NCBI GenBank assembly: GCA_036267155.1
Contig: DATAWP010000054.1
Span: 193,835 to 257,834 of the forward strand
Source of the DNA: PALSA-1353 sp036267155
GTDB taxonomy: Bacteria > Planctomycetota > Phycisphaerae > Tepidisphaerales > Tepidisphaeraceae
Reading direction: 5' to 3'
DNA length: 64,000 nt
This document shows positions 25,588 to 35,056 of this stretch, in pieces; the stretch's first letter is position 1; each line of letters begins with the position of its first letter. The position numbers and the translations under genes were made by a program. Below the pieces are notes generated by a model. It saw only the letters and a list, made by a program, of their open reading frames with translations, was not told the DNA's origin and searched no databases.

Positions 25588-27420
25588 TCACACCGCCGTT
25601 GAAGTCTCCACCTTTAACTGCTGCTGGGCCATGCCGAAATACACCCCGCGAAGCGTCAGAAGTTGCTGATGCGTGCCGCTTTCCACGATGCGGCCTTCGT
25701 CCATCACGAAAATCTGATCGGAATCCATCACGGTGCTGAGACGATGGCTCACGACAATGATGGTGCGCTGCCGCTTCAGATCCTGAAGCGTTCGCGTGAT
25801 CATCGCTTCGTGATGCGGATCGAGCGCGCTGGTCGGCTCGTCGAAGACCATGATCGGAGCCTCGGTGAGAAGCGCCCGTGCGATGCCGATGCGCTGCCGC
25901 TGGCCCCCGGAGAGATTCCCGCCGCTTTCGCTGACGACGGTCTGGTATCCCTGCGGCAGTTTTTCGATGAAAGACGCCGCCCCGGCCAGGCGAGCAGCTT
26001 CCTCGATCTGCGATTGTGCCGCGGCCGGCCGGCCGTAGGAAATATTCTCCGCGACCGTCGTCGGGAGAATCAGGTTTTCCTGAAGCACCAGGGCCACGTG
26101 AGCGCGGAGGTCCTTGATCTTGACCGTGCGGATGTCGATGTCGTCGAGCGTCAGCGAGCCGGAAGTCGGATCGTAAAACCGCGGCAAAAGGCTGAGCAGC
26201 GTGGTTTTGCCGACCCCGCTGGAGCCGACGAACGCGACCATCTGCCCCGGGCTGATCGTCGCGTCGACGTCCAGAAGCACGGGTTCGCGGGGGCGATATT
26301 CAAAGCTGACCTTGCGCAGCATCAGAACGCGCGGCCGCCGCGGCAGGTGGGCGGCACTCGGCGAATCCTTGATGTCGGGATCGCGATCCAGCACCTCAAA
26401 GACGCGCTGCGCGCCGGCGACACCGCTTTGAATGGTCGCCCCGCTGCCGCCGAGAGATTGCAGCGGCGCATAAACCTGATTGACGTAAGCGAGAAATATC
26501 CACAGTTTGCCGGCCGTCATGGCATCGTCGCGATGGAGGACAACGACGTCGTGATACACCAGCCAGCCGCCATATCCGAGAATGATCGCGTACCCCAGAC
26601 CGAAGATCCCCCCCACCAGGAGCCAATACCACGATTCCTGCCAAGCCTGGCGGAGGTTGACGCGTTTGCTGTCGTGGACGGACCCCTGGAATCGATTGAA
26701 TTCGTCCGCCTCGCGGCCGAAGGCCTGCACCAGGCCAATCGCTGCGACCGAACGCTGAATGACCGTCGTCAGCCGCATATCGACTTCCTTTGCTTCGAGC
26801 CAGCGCTGTTTCAGCGGCCCGGCAAAAAGCTTGGTCGTCCAAAGCAACAACGGGGCTACCGACAAGGTGATGAGCGTGAGCCGCCAATTCAACCGAAGCA
26901 TGATCCCCGTCATGATGATCAGAGTCACCGCGCTGACGAGCACGCTGTTGACCAGCACGGTGAGTATCGTCTGGAATCCGCCGGTGTCGTAAGAAAGGCG
27001 ATAGATCGCATCACCCTGCGGCTGCGATTTGTGGTAGCCGAGGCTCAATTGCTGGAGCTTGCGGAACAGGTCGCAGCGAACGCGGATCAAGCCGTTGTAG
27101 CCGATGTACGCGCTGAGCAGCCGCTGAGCCATTCCGAGCAGTTCCTGCAAAATGCGCAACCCCGCCGCCAAGGCCGCCAGGACGATGATCTGACGCGGCC
27201 GATCGTTCTGGGCGACGCCTAAGAAATGGGTTAACCGGAAGAAAACACTATAAACAAGAAATCGGCCGGTAAAGGTCGTCAGGATGCAATCAATCAGGAT
27301 CGACCAGAAGAACGGCTGGAGCAGCCCGGCCAACGTGGACAGGCCGATCAGAACCAGCGACGCGATAATCAGCGGCAGGTCCTCACGGAAGTAGGCGATG
27401 GCGCGGAGATAGAAGCGCAT
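25588..27420 (-). CDS. ABC exporter, fused membrane and ATPase domains
   Basis: 610 residues: six membrane helices (about 15-330), then a nucleotide-binding domain with Walker A VGSSGVGKTTLL, signature LSGGQRQRIGIARAL, Walker B IMVFDEPTSALD and the H-loop VVSHRLST. This is the MsbA/half-transporter layout, working as a homodimer to export lipids, drugs or glycoconjugates. It is downstream of a GH-GT fusion gene on the same strand, so export of a glycan or glycolipid is possible. Confidence 0.93.
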   Translation of the reverse strand: MRFYLRAIAYFREDLPLIIASLVLIGLSTLAGLLQPFFWSILIDCILTTFTGRFLVYSVFFRLTHFLGVAQNDRPRQIIVLAALAAGLRILQELLGMAQRLLSAYIGYNGLIRVRCDLFRKLQQLSLGYHKSQPQGDAIYRLSYDTGGFQTILTVLVNSVLVSAVTLIIMTGIMLRLNWRLTLITLSVAPLLLWTTKLFAGPLKQRWLEAKEVDMRLTTVIQRSVAAIGLVQAFGREADEFNRFQGSVHDSKRVNLRQAWQESWYWLLVGGIFGLGYAIILGYGGWLVYHDVVVLHRDDAMTAGKLWIFLAYVNQVYAPLQSLGGSGATIQSGVAGAQRVFEVLDRDPDIKDSPSAAHLPRRPRVLMLRKVSFEYRPREPVLLDVDATISPGQMVAFVGSSGVGKTTLLSLLPRFYDPTSGSLTLDDIDIRTVKIKDLRAHVALVLQENLILPTTVAENISYGRPAAAQSQIEEAARLAGAASFIEKLPQGYQTVVSESGGNLSGGQRQRIGIARALLTEAPIMVFDEPTSALDPHHEAMITRTLQDLKRQRTIIVVSHRLSTVMDSDQIFVMDEGRIVESGTHQQLLTLRGVYFGMAQQQLKVETSTAV

Positions 27421-27430
27421 AGGGGAAAAT

Positions 27431-27571
27431 TAGAAATTCGAAATTCGAAATTCGAATGACGAATAAAATTCGAAATCGGAATGGCCGAACGACCGTCTAG
27501 AAGCCGTCCTCTTCGTCTCGAATTTCGATCATTCGAATTTGATTCGCCATTCGAATTTCGGATTTCGGATT
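27431..27571. repeat. AAATTCGAA-type repeat, copy 1
   Basis: Tandem GAAATTCGAA units at the left and complementary CGAATTTCG units at the right make a loose inverted element. A related element is at 31742-31865. It is intergenic and ends at the stop of the GH-GT gene. Confidence 0.75.
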
Positions 27572-30238
27572 TTACGCAATCGACAGCTCCCCATCCTCGT
27601 CCAGCTCCGCAGCGGATGATCCATCGGGCGCCACCTGCGGGTCGGGCCTCACCGCCTCGGCAGCCGGCGCCGCCGGAATGGGATAAAATCCCGCTTTTTC
27701 CGCGGCGGCGTCGATCAGGCCCAGCACCGGGGCCGAGACACGCCGGCGATTGACCAAATACATCGCCCACCATCCCACCGGGATCAGCACCGCCGGGCGG
27801 CTGAACGGCCACAGATGCAGCAGCAGCAATCCCGCCAGCAGCATCGTTCCGACCATCAGCACCTGCCCGAACCGGCTTTGCCTCAACTCAACGCGCACGC
27901 GCGTCAGCATTCCATTTTCATTGTGATGCTCCGTCGCCGTCGTCAGACGGACTTTCGCATATCGGCTGCCGTAAATCTCCATGTCCCAATCGTGCCAGCC
28001 GCTGTCCATCCGCGCCCGCCAACCGGCGGCACGCACTTCTTCGGTGATTTGATTGAGCAGCGGCATGCGGTCGAATTGTTTGCTCCAATATCGCAGCGCG
28101 CCCGGCTCGGCCGGATCGAACGGCAATTCCGTCGTCCGCTGATAACCGCTGGCCTCGCCCTTGAGCACCTTGGCGCGCAGGCGAACGCTGTAGCGCGCCC
28201 AGCCGCGTGCGATCGGCTGGCGGAAATGCAAATACGCGATCAGCGGGCGCGTCAGCCAATGCCGATGCCGCGGCATCGGCGCCTGACAGGCGGCCACGAT
28301 GGCCAGAGCCACCGGCGTCAGAAACATCCCCAGCGCCACGAAAAACAGCGGCGCAAACGCCAGCGACAGCAGCAGCGTGAACCCCACCAGCAGGTGCCAT
28401 TCGATGCTCATCATCATCATGGCCACGATCGACGCCGGCCTGCGATAGATCGTCTGGAACAGCCCGGTGCCGAAGACGCCGTGATAAACCACGTCCCCGC
28501 CGATTTTAACGCCGATCTGGTCCCCGCTGTAAATTTTGCCGCGCCAGTGGCTCGCGCCCAGCGAGTTGAAATGATCGGGATGTTTGTATTTCAGCAGCGC
28601 TTCGGCTTCCCCGTATCCACGCTGCTGTTTGAGGTACGCCTTGACCGTGTTTCGCCGATAGTGCCAAACCAAAGCCGATGTCGAGAATCCGATGCTTCGC
28701 CCCAGGTTCTGAATCCGCCAGATGACGTCCACATCATCGCCGGCCTTGCGAAATTGCGAATCGAATCCGTTCACCCGTTTCAGGATGGCGGTGTAGAACG
28801 CCATGTTGCAGCCGGGAACGTGCTCGGCGGTGCGGTCGTCGGTCATGACGTGCGTCGGTCCACCGGGCGAAAGCCCCACGCAATCCGCGACCCAGGAGCC
28901 CTCGTCGGGAATCAGATTCGGCCCGCCCATCCCCGCGTGTCCGCTCCGCACCAGCGGCAGCGCCAGGTAATAGAGCCAATCCTCATCCGCTTCGCAGTCG
29001 CTGTCGGTATACACCACCACGTCGCCCTTGGCGGCGTTCATGCCCACGTTCCGGGCGTGGCTCAGGCCCATGTTGCTCTGCCGGATGTTTCGAACCCAGG
29101 GGAATCTCTGCAAAATTTCCTGCGTGTTGTCGGTCGAGCCATCGTCCACGAAAATGACTTCGAAGCTGGGATACCGCAGCCGCTGCATCGACCGGAGACA
29201 CGATTCCAGCGTGCTGGCGCCGTTGTACGAGCAGATCACGATGCTGCACATCGGCAGCTTCACATCCGCCGTCTGCGGAACGCGCAGGAATACATCGCGC
29301 ACCGCCGCAAACGCCGGCTTGGGCTGGCGATCGCGGGTCGTCAGGCCAAACGCCCACTCTTCGATCTGATATCCGTGGCGGAACCAGTCGTCCGTGAAGC
29401 TGAAGATGAACGTGCCGACGAGCCCTTCCTCGAAGACGGCATGGACGTGGCTGGCGAGAATTTTCGCCTGCCCATCGGGGGTGTGCTCGCGCAGCGTATC
29501 CACGCCATATTCGCCCAGCATGAGCGGCTTATCGCCGGCGATGTTCTGAAGCCGGGCCAGGTAATTGCGGAAAACACTCTCCTCGTGCAGATAAACGTTG
29601 TAGCAGACGAAATCGACGGCGCTGGGGTTCACATATTCGGTCGTCGGATAATTCGCGAAAGTGACCAGGCAACTCGGCGCTTCGGCCTTGGCGATCAGCA
29701 CCAGTTCATCGACGAACTGCTCGATCTTCCGCCGGCCCACGTAGCGCACGATGTCGGAAGGAATTTCGTTGACGACGCTGATCGCCAGCACGGCCGGATG
29801 ATTTCCGCACGCCCGCGCCGCCGCTCGCACCGCCTCGTGAGCCTGTCGAGTTAATTCCGCGTCGCCGATGAACGTCAGATTCTTCGGCCACGCCACGTCC
29901 ACGAAAATTTTCAGCCCCATCTCCTGGGCCAAATCCATGAACCAGACCGGCGGCGTGTGATAGATGCGAACGCAGTTGGCGCCCAATTCCAGCATCCGCT
30001 CGAAATCGCGGCGGATTTGGGCGCGGTCCGGCAGGGGCAATCCATCCGCATCCGGTTTGAACGGGCCGTAGGTAACGCCCTTGACGTAGAACTTCTCTTC
30101 GCCGAGCCGGAAGAATTTCCCGTCCCGCCGAACGCGGTCGGTCTTCGCCTCCGTGCGACGCCGGCGTCCTGAAAACCCCGCTAACGGCGCGACAGATTTG
30201 CGTGAAGACGTGGATGGTTGCGAAACCGCCACCGACAT
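27572..30238 (-). CDS. Glycoside hydrolase (GH2-type barrel)-GT2 fusion
   Basis: 888 residues. Residues 40-325 form a TIM barrel of the GH2/GH5 clan, with acid/base E158 in VVNEIPS and likely nucleophile E243 in LGEYGVD. Residues about 327-570 are a GT2 domain (SIVICSYNGASTLESCL, VDDGSTDNTQEI, TDSDCEADEDW). The last third has hydrophobic segments around 630-690 and a soluble tail. The enzyme could both build and trim a glycan at the inner membrane. With the ABC exporter downstream it suggests an exopolysaccharide or glycolipid unit. The substrate is unknown. Confidence 0.85.
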   Translation of the reverse strand: MSVAVSQPSTSSRKSVAPLAGFSGRRRRTEAKTDRVRRDGKFFRLGEEKFYVKGVTYGPFKPDADGLPLPDRAQIRRDFERMLELGANCVRIYHTPPVWFMDLAQEMGLKIFVDVAWPKNLTFIGDAELTRQAHEAVRAAARACGNHPAVLAISVVNEIPSDIVRYVGRRKIEQFVDELVLIAKAEAPSCLVTFANYPTTEYVNPSAVDFVCYNVYLHEESVFRNYLARLQNIAGDKPLMLGEYGVDTLREHTPDGQAKILASHVHAVFEEGLVGTFIFSFTDDWFRHGYQIEEWAFGLTTRDRQPKPAFAAVRDVFLRVPQTADVKLPMCSIVICSYNGASTLESCLRSMQRLRYPSFEVIFVDDGSTDNTQEILQRFPWVRNIRQSNMGLSHARNVGMNAAKGDVVVYTDSDCEADEDWLYYLALPLVRSGHAGMGGPNLIPDEGSWVADCVGLSPGGPTHVMTDDRTAEHVPGCNMAFYTAILKRVNGFDSQFRKAGDDVDVIWRIQNLGRSIGFSTSALVWHYRRNTVKAYLKQQRGYGEAEALLKYKHPDHFNSLGASHWRGKIYSGDQIGVKIGGDVVYHGVFGTGLFQTIYRRPASIVAMMMMSIEWHLLVGFTLLLSLAFAPLFFVALGMFLTPVALAIVAACQAPMPRHRHWLTRPLIAYLHFRQPIARGWARYSVRLRAKVLKGEASGYQRTTELPFDPAEPGALRYWSKQFDRMPLLNQITEEVRAAGWRARMDSGWHDWDMEIYGSRYAKVRLTTATEHHNENGMLTRVRVELRQSRFGQVLMVGTMLLAGLLLLHLWPFSRPAVLIPVGWWAMYLVNRRRVSAPVLGLIDAAAEKAGFYPIPAAPAAEAVRPDPQVAPDGSSAAELDEDGELSIA

Positions 30239-30633
30239 ACGGACATTCCTTCACCCAGCCAATAAAAAACCGCGCGGCCAACTACAAAACCCAAACTCTC
30301 AAAACCGTAGAAGTCTATTCTAGGAAAGATTCGCCGCGCTGACCATGCAAATAAGTTTCCTCCTAAATCTTTTGTCGTCAGAGAATAAGCGTCAGGTAAG
30401 GCCAGAAAAAGTATCATGCCGCAATATCCACAGCTTTGTCCAATAACTCGGTAAGAAATGCCAACTTATCCGCCAAAACGTGCAATTGACGTGAGGGGAA
30501 CTTATTGCCTATTGCCTAGCCTATTGCCTATTTCCTATTGCGTCCGGGCTGCGTCGCTTTTCAATAGGCAATAGGAAATAGGCAATAGGCAATAGGACAT
30601 CGGCCGCCGCAACCCGCCCCGCTCCCACCCCTC
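30239..30633. other. Intergenic stretch with CAATAGG palindrome
   Basis: 395 bases with no gene, holding the promoter side of the GH-GT gene and the inverted repeat at 30503-30597. Confidence 0.5.
30503..30597. repeat. GCCTATTGCC inverted repeat, copy 1
   Basis: Arms at about 30503-30540 and 30561-30597 made of repeated TATTGCC / GGCAATA units. The same element is at 33971-34052. Confidence 0.85.
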
Positions 30634-31722
30634 TCACCGTCCGTCCGGATGCCTCGCTACCAGCGTGCTGAGCCTCTCATCCATCGCCTTGCATGCGGCG
30701 ATGGCGTCGAACCCTTTGATCGCATCCAGGAACGCAACCTCCGCGGTGCCCTCCTCATCGGGATGGAGATGCCAGAAATCCTGGATTCGGCTCGACAGCG
30801 AATCGGGTTTGCCATCGTACAGGCAGGTATTGCGAAACCGCTTGGGGATTATCTCCGTATAGACCCCGTCCTCGGGCAAAATCGGCCAGCACCCCGCCGT
30901 CAGCGCCCGTACCGCGAACAAATCCACCGGCGCCCAGCGCTGCGTGCTCAGGAAAACATCCGCCCGAAGCAGGGCCGCGGTCTGCGCATATTCATCCCCC
31001 TCGTCGATGGCCGTTCGCGCAAAATTATTCGACAGTTTTTCCAGCGGCCCGACCGTCAAAAGCGTGAACCGCTCGCCCCGCATCGCCAGCGTCGAAAGGC
31101 CCAGGTTGAGCAATTCCATATCCGCGTCGCGCGTGCTCACGAAAATCGTGCGCTGCTGCCTTTGGACGGGGCTGGACATCTGAATGGCGCTGGCGAGATG
31201 CAGGTCGAACGGCGGCGGCATCACGCGCGATTTGGCCAGCATCTCCGGAACCGGATTTCGGCTGGACAGTTCCGAGTGCCGCTCCACCATCGCCGCCGCG
31301 CGATAGGCGAACAGATTCAAATGAAATTCGCTGTTGAACCAAAGCTCCAGCGCCGCCTGGGCCGTGTTGAGGTTCACCAGATCGTGAGCGGCGTTCGATT
31401 CCGGCCCGTCCGGATCGGGAAGCTGATTGTTGTGGAAATAAACCACCGATGGCTTGTGATCCAGATACGGCACGAGCCGAATCAAATCGGCGAGGTTCAG
31501 AGCCTCGCTGGTGAACAGCAAGTCGAGCCGTCCGGCCCAGTGCCGGGAAAGCTGCTCGGCGAACCAATGCGCCGCCGCCGAGAGCCGCCGCTCGATCCGC
31601 CGCGGCGGAAGTTTCAGCAGCGTCCACCGGTGCCGGCTGCACCGCATCACCGTTTCCAGCATCGCCTTGCGAACCCCGCCGTAAAACGGCTCCAGAGCAA
31701 GGATGTCTAACTGCGTGGACAT
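30634..31722 (-). CDS. tRNA-queuosine mannosyltransferase-like GT (DUF3524)
   Basis: 362 residues. The N-terminus (DILALEPFYGGVRKAML, TLLKLPPRRIERRL) and VVYFHNNQLPDP match the QTMAN/GTDC1 family, which adds mannose to queuosine in tRNA(Asp). A C-terminal GT-B half carries a donor-binding region near WAPVDLFAVRALTAGCWPI. The neighbour encodes glycyl-tRNA synthetase, consistent with a translation role. The start is ATG. Confidence 0.82.
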   Translation of the reverse strand: MSTQLDILALEPFYGGVRKAMLETVMRCSRHRWTLLKLPPRRIERRLSAAAHWFAEQLSRHWAGRLDLLFTSEALNLADLIRLVPYLDHKPSVVYFHNNQLPDPDGPESNAAHDLVNLNTAQAALELWFNSEFHLNLFAYRAAAMVERHSELSSRNPVPEMLAKSRVMPPPFDLHLASAIQMSSPVQRQQRTIFVSTRDADMELLNLGLSTLAMRGERFTLLTVGPLEKLSNNFARTAIDEGDEYAQTAALLRADVFLSTQRWAPVDLFAVRALTAGCWPILPEDGVYTEIIPKRFRNTCLYDGKPDSLSSRIQDFWHLHPDEEGTAEVAFLDAIKGFDAIAACKAMDERLSTLVARHPDGR

Positions 31723-31741
31723 AACCGCACAAAGGATAGCG

Positions 31742-31865
31742 TCGAAATCCGAAATCCGAAATCCGAATGACGAATCAAATCCAAAATTCGAAACCCTGGA
31801 CTTGCCCGATTTCGAATTTTGTCATTCGAATTTGATTCGAATTTCGAATTTCGAACTTCGAATTT
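31742..31865. repeat. AAATTCGAA-type repeat, copy 2
   Basis: Tandem GAAATCCGAA units followed by complementary CGAATTTCGAA units, similar to 27431-27571. It fills the gap up to the glyQS stop. Confidence 0.75.
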
Positions 31866-33470
31866 CTACAGCCGCTCGCGCAGATATCCCCTCACCTGAT
31901 CCAGCCCCACCCTGACCTGACCCATCGCATCCCGGTCCCGAACGGTAACCGTCCGATCCTGCAATGTCTGCCCATCGATCGTCACGCAGAACGGCGTGCC
32001 GATCTCGTCCATCCGGGCATATCGCTTGCCAATAGATTGCTTGGCATCGTATTCGCACGTGAATTCGGTCCGCAGATCCAGATACAATTTCTCCGCGACT
32101 TCCGGCATCCCATCCTTGTTCACCAACGGAAAAATCCCCACTTTGATCGGCGCGAACTGCGGCTTGAACTTCAAAAACATCTTGCTCGGCCGAGCCTCGT
32201 CCGGCGTAAACGCCTCGCACAAAAGCACCAGCACCGCCCGCGTCAGCCCCGACGCCGGCTCGATCACGTTCGGAACATACCGGCTCCTGGCCTTGACCTC
32301 CTCGGCACCGACCCCCTGCTCCTTCAATTTCAGTTGCAACTCCTGATCGAAATAATCCAGCTTCTGGCCCGAATGCTTCGAATGCTGCGTCAGATCAAAT
32401 TCCCCGCGATGAGCGATGCCTTCCAATTCGCCGAACTCCGGTGCCGTAAAGGGATATTTGTATTCGATATCGACGGTCATCTTGGAATAATGGCTCAATT
32501 CATCCTTCGCATGATCGCGGAACCGCAGATTCGATTCCGCGACGCCGAGCGACCGCCACCATTCCATCCGCTTGGCCTTCCAGAATTCGTACCATTTGGC
32601 CGCCTCGTCCGGATGACAGAACCATTCCATCTCCATCTGCTCGAATTCGCGCGAGCGGAAAATGAAGTTTCGCGGCGTGACTTCGTTGCGGAAGCTCTTG
32701 CCGACCTGGGCGACGCCGAAGGGAACCTTGACCCGCGAGGTATCGATGATGTTCTTGAACTCCAGAAATATTCCCTGGGCTGTTTCGGGCCGAAGATATG
32801 CTTTGACCGGATCGACCGCGCCGATTTCGGTCGTAAGCATCAGATTGAACTGCCGAGGCTCCGTTAGCGTGCCGAAGTTTTCTGCCTCGGGCCAAATCAC
32901 TAAATGTCTGTTCTCGTCAGAAATCGCCGTATAAGGCAGTGGGCTATCCTTATAGTTGTACGCGGTGCCTGGCCTGTGGCGGGCCGCTAGTTGGGAAAGC
33001 CTGAGTTGAAGCTCCTTCGGCGGACGACCATTCTTCTCCCAATATGCGAACGCCTCTTCCGCTTCGCTTCTATTGGTTACCGGAAGTGCGAGAAAGATGC
33101 GCTTCTTATCAATACCCTCCAATTCGCGAACCCAAACATGGTCTGCTCTTAATCGCCGCTTGGTTTCCCTGTCATCCACCATCGGATCGCTGAATCCCCC
33201 CGCATGTCCCGACGCCACCCACGTTTTCGGATTTTGAATAATCGCCGAATCCAGCCCGACCATTTCAATCGGATGCCCATCCGGCCCGATCGGCGGACAG
33301 AGGACCATCTGGTTCCACCACCAATCGCGGATGTTGTTTTTGAGCAGACAGCCGAGCGGGCCGTAATCCCAGAACCCGTTCAATCCGCCGTAGATTTCGC
33401 TGGCTGGATAGATGAAGCCGCGGCGCTTGCAGAGGGAAACGATCTGTTCCATCACCGATGCGTCGGGCAT
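31866..33470 (-). CDS. glyQS: Glycyl-tRNA synthetase, single-chain class II
   Basis: 534 residues of the alpha2 eukaryote/archaeal-like glycyl-tRNA synthetase. The opening is CKRRGFIYPASEIYGGLNGFWDYGPLG. Class II motif 2 lies in KSFRNEVTPRNFIFRSREFEQME, motif 3 in EPASGLTRAVLVLL, and the C-terminal anticodon-binding domain in KVGIFPLVNKDGMPEVAEKLY. An EFDLTQHSKHSG block is typical. It charges tRNA(Gly) in the cytoplasm. Confidence 0.97.
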   Translation of the reverse strand: MPDASVMEQIVSLCKRRGFIYPASEIYGGLNGFWDYGPLGCLLKNNIRDWWWNQMVLCPPIGPDGHPIEMVGLDSAIIQNPKTWVASGHAGGFSDPMVDDRETKRRLRADHVWVRELEGIDKKRIFLALPVTNRSEAEEAFAYWEKNGRPPKELQLRLSQLAARHRPGTAYNYKDSPLPYTAISDENRHLVIWPEAENFGTLTEPRQFNLMLTTEIGAVDPVKAYLRPETAQGIFLEFKNIIDTSRVKVPFGVAQVGKSFRNEVTPRNFIFRSREFEQMEMEWFCHPDEAAKWYEFWKAKRMEWWRSLGVAESNLRFRDHAKDELSHYSKMTVDIEYKYPFTAPEFGELEGIAHRGEFDLTQHSKHSGQKLDYFDQELQLKLKEQGVGAEEVKARSRYVPNVIEPASGLTRAVLVLLCEAFTPDEARPSKMFLKFKPQFAPIKVGIFPLVNKDGMPEVAEKLYLDLRTEFTCEYDAKQSIGKRYARMDEIGTPFCVTIDGQTLQDRTVTVRDRDAMGQVRVGLDQVRGYLRERL

Positions 33471-33495
33471 GCCATTTGTCTGTTAAGAGAAGAAT

Positions 33496-33568
33496 ATCTC
33501 ACGCAGAGGCGCGGAGGCGCAGAGAAAAGAATCACACTAGGAATTATCTCTGCGCCTCTGCGTGAGAT
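33496..33568. repeat. CTCACGCAGAGGCGC inverted repeat
   Basis: Left arm TCTCACGCAGAGGCG... and right arm complement around a 20-base centre, between glyQS and rpsT. Part of the same element occurs at 2093-2119. Confidence 0.85.
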
Positions 33569-33573
33569 TGAAT

Positions 33574-33861
33574 TTACGACTTACCAGGAGCCTTAACCGC
33601 CTTGAGTACGTTGAGCCGTTTGGTCAATCGGCTGCGCCTGCGGGCGGCGGTGTTCTTGTGAATCGTGTGCTTCGCCGCCACCTTGTCCAGACGCGACACC
33701 GTTTTTCGCAGTTCCTGCTCCGCCTTGGCGAAATCGTTGCCCGCCAGGGCGCTCAGGTAGACCTTGGTCTGATCCTTGATCAATTCCTTGCGAGCCCGAT
33801 TGCGGGCGCGGCGCTTGATGCTTTGGCGAATTCGTTTCTTTGCCGACAGTGAATGAGCCAC
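33574..33861 (-). CDS. rpsT: Ribosomal protein S20
   Basis: 95 residues, lysine/arginine-rich helices: AHSLSAKKRIRQSIKRRARN at the start and HTIHKNTAARRRSRLTKRLN near the end, as in S20. The GTG start at 33861 has GGAGG at ideal spacing and gives the normal AHS N-terminus. It binds 16S rRNA in the 30S subunit. Confidence 0.96.
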   Translation of the reverse strand: MAHSLSAKKRIRQSIKRRARNRARKELIKDQTKVYLSALAGNDFAKAEQELRKTVSRLDKVAAKHTIHKNTAARRRSRLTKRLNVLKAVKAPGKS

Positions 33862-33970
33862 GGATGGCCTCCGAAAACCAAGTAAATTTCCTCGTCCGCC
33901 CAATCGGCGGCAGGGCTGGGAGCATAGTGATTGGATGGAGTTTGTAAAGGTTGGCCGGATGGGGATTGGG

Positions 33971-34052
33971 AATTGCCTATTGCCTATTTTCTATTGAAGG
34001 ACTCTTCGATCGCCTCTTTCAATAGGCAATAGGAAATAGGCAATAGGCAATT
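33971..34052. repeat. GCCTATTGCC inverted repeat, copy 2
   Basis: Arms 33971-33996 and 34019-34052 match copy 1 at 30503-30597, ending beside the permease stop codon. Confidence 0.85.
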
Positions 34053-34054
34053 TA

Positions 34055-35056
34055 TTAATCGCTTCGCCGCGCGCGAAACAGCAGCCACAGGAAAAACGGG
34101 CCGCCCAGCAGTCCCGTCAACACCCCCACGGGGAGCAAATTCGCCAACAGGTTCTCGCCGCTGAGATACCGGCTCAGGGCGTCGGCGGCCATGAGGAGAA
34201 TCGCCCCGATGGCCGTCGAGACCGGCAGCAATCGGCGCTGATCCGTCCCCACGAGCAGCCGGCCGACGTGCGGGCAAACCAGCCCCACGAATCCGATCGG
34301 CCCGCTGATCGCCACCGCAGCCGCGGTCATCAGCGACGCCGCGATCAGGGCGATCCATCTCAGCCGATGAATGCGCACGCCCAGCGATTCGGCTTCGCCA
34401 TCGTCGAGGCTCGCGACGTTCAGTTGCCCGCTGATTTGCAGCAATACGATCCAACCAACCGCGATCAGACTGAAAGCCGCCCAGCGCTGCTGGCGGGTGA
34501 TCATCTGAATCCCGCCGACCAGAAACCCGATCGGCCCCCCGTTGCCCGGCATCTGCTCCACCAGCGCGTTGATCAGCAAATACAGCGACCCATTGATCGC
34601 ATTTAGGATCACGCCGACCAGAAGCAGCGTGACCGGCTCGAGCCGTCCGCGCCGGCCGGCCAATCCCAGCACAATGCCCACGGCCACCAACGCCCCGAGG
34701 AACGAAAACGATTGCTGGCTCAGCGGCGCCAATATCCCCAGTCCCCGGACCATCGTGGCGAACAGCGGCAAAGTCCACGCGTACGCCAGCAGCGATGCTC
34801 CGCTGCTGACGCCCAGGAGATACGGATCGGCCAGTGGATTCCGCAGGATCGCCTGATACGCCACGCCCGCCCCCGCAAGGGCCGCGCCGATCAGCGCGGC
34901 ATTCAACGTCGATTCCAGACGGAATTCCCGTATCTCCAGCCGCGGCCAGCCGGCGCCTTTCGATCCGACCGCCATGCAAAGCAACATCGCCCCCGCCACG
35001 GCCGCGGCACAGGCGAGCAACGTCACGACCAATCTTTCACCACTCCAGCGGTTCAT
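34055..35056 (-). CDS. FecCD/BtuC-type ABC permease
   Basis: 333 residues from the ATG at 35056, which overlaps the binding-protein stop (ATGA). About ten membrane helices include the family segments GAALAGAGVAYQAILRNPLADPYLLG and GPIGFVGLVCPHVGRLLVG. It would import iron-siderophore, haem or cobalamin together with the coupled periplasmic binding protein. No ATPase gene is adjacent, so one from elsewhere must serve it. Confidence 0.92.
   Translation of the reverse strand: MNRWSGERLVVTLLACAAAVAGAMLLCMAVGSKGAGWPRLEIREFRLESTLNAALIGAALAGAGVAYQAILRNPLADPYLLGVSSGASLLAYAWTLPLFATMVRGLGILAPLSQQSFSFLGALVAVGIVLGLAGRRGRLEPVTLLLVGVILNAINGSLYLLINALVEQMPGNGGPIGFLVGGIQMITRQQRWAAFSLIAVGWIVLLQISGQLNVASLDDGEAESLGVRIHRLRWIALIAASLMTAAAVAISGPIGFVGLVCPHVGRLLVGTDQRRLLPVSTAIGAILLMAADALSRYLSGENLLANLLPVGVLTGLLGGPFFLWLLFRARRSD

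Noticed and set aside
27431..31865. CRISPR array
   Set aside because: The AAATTCGAA repeats are short, palindromic and without unique spacers of constant length; no cas genes.
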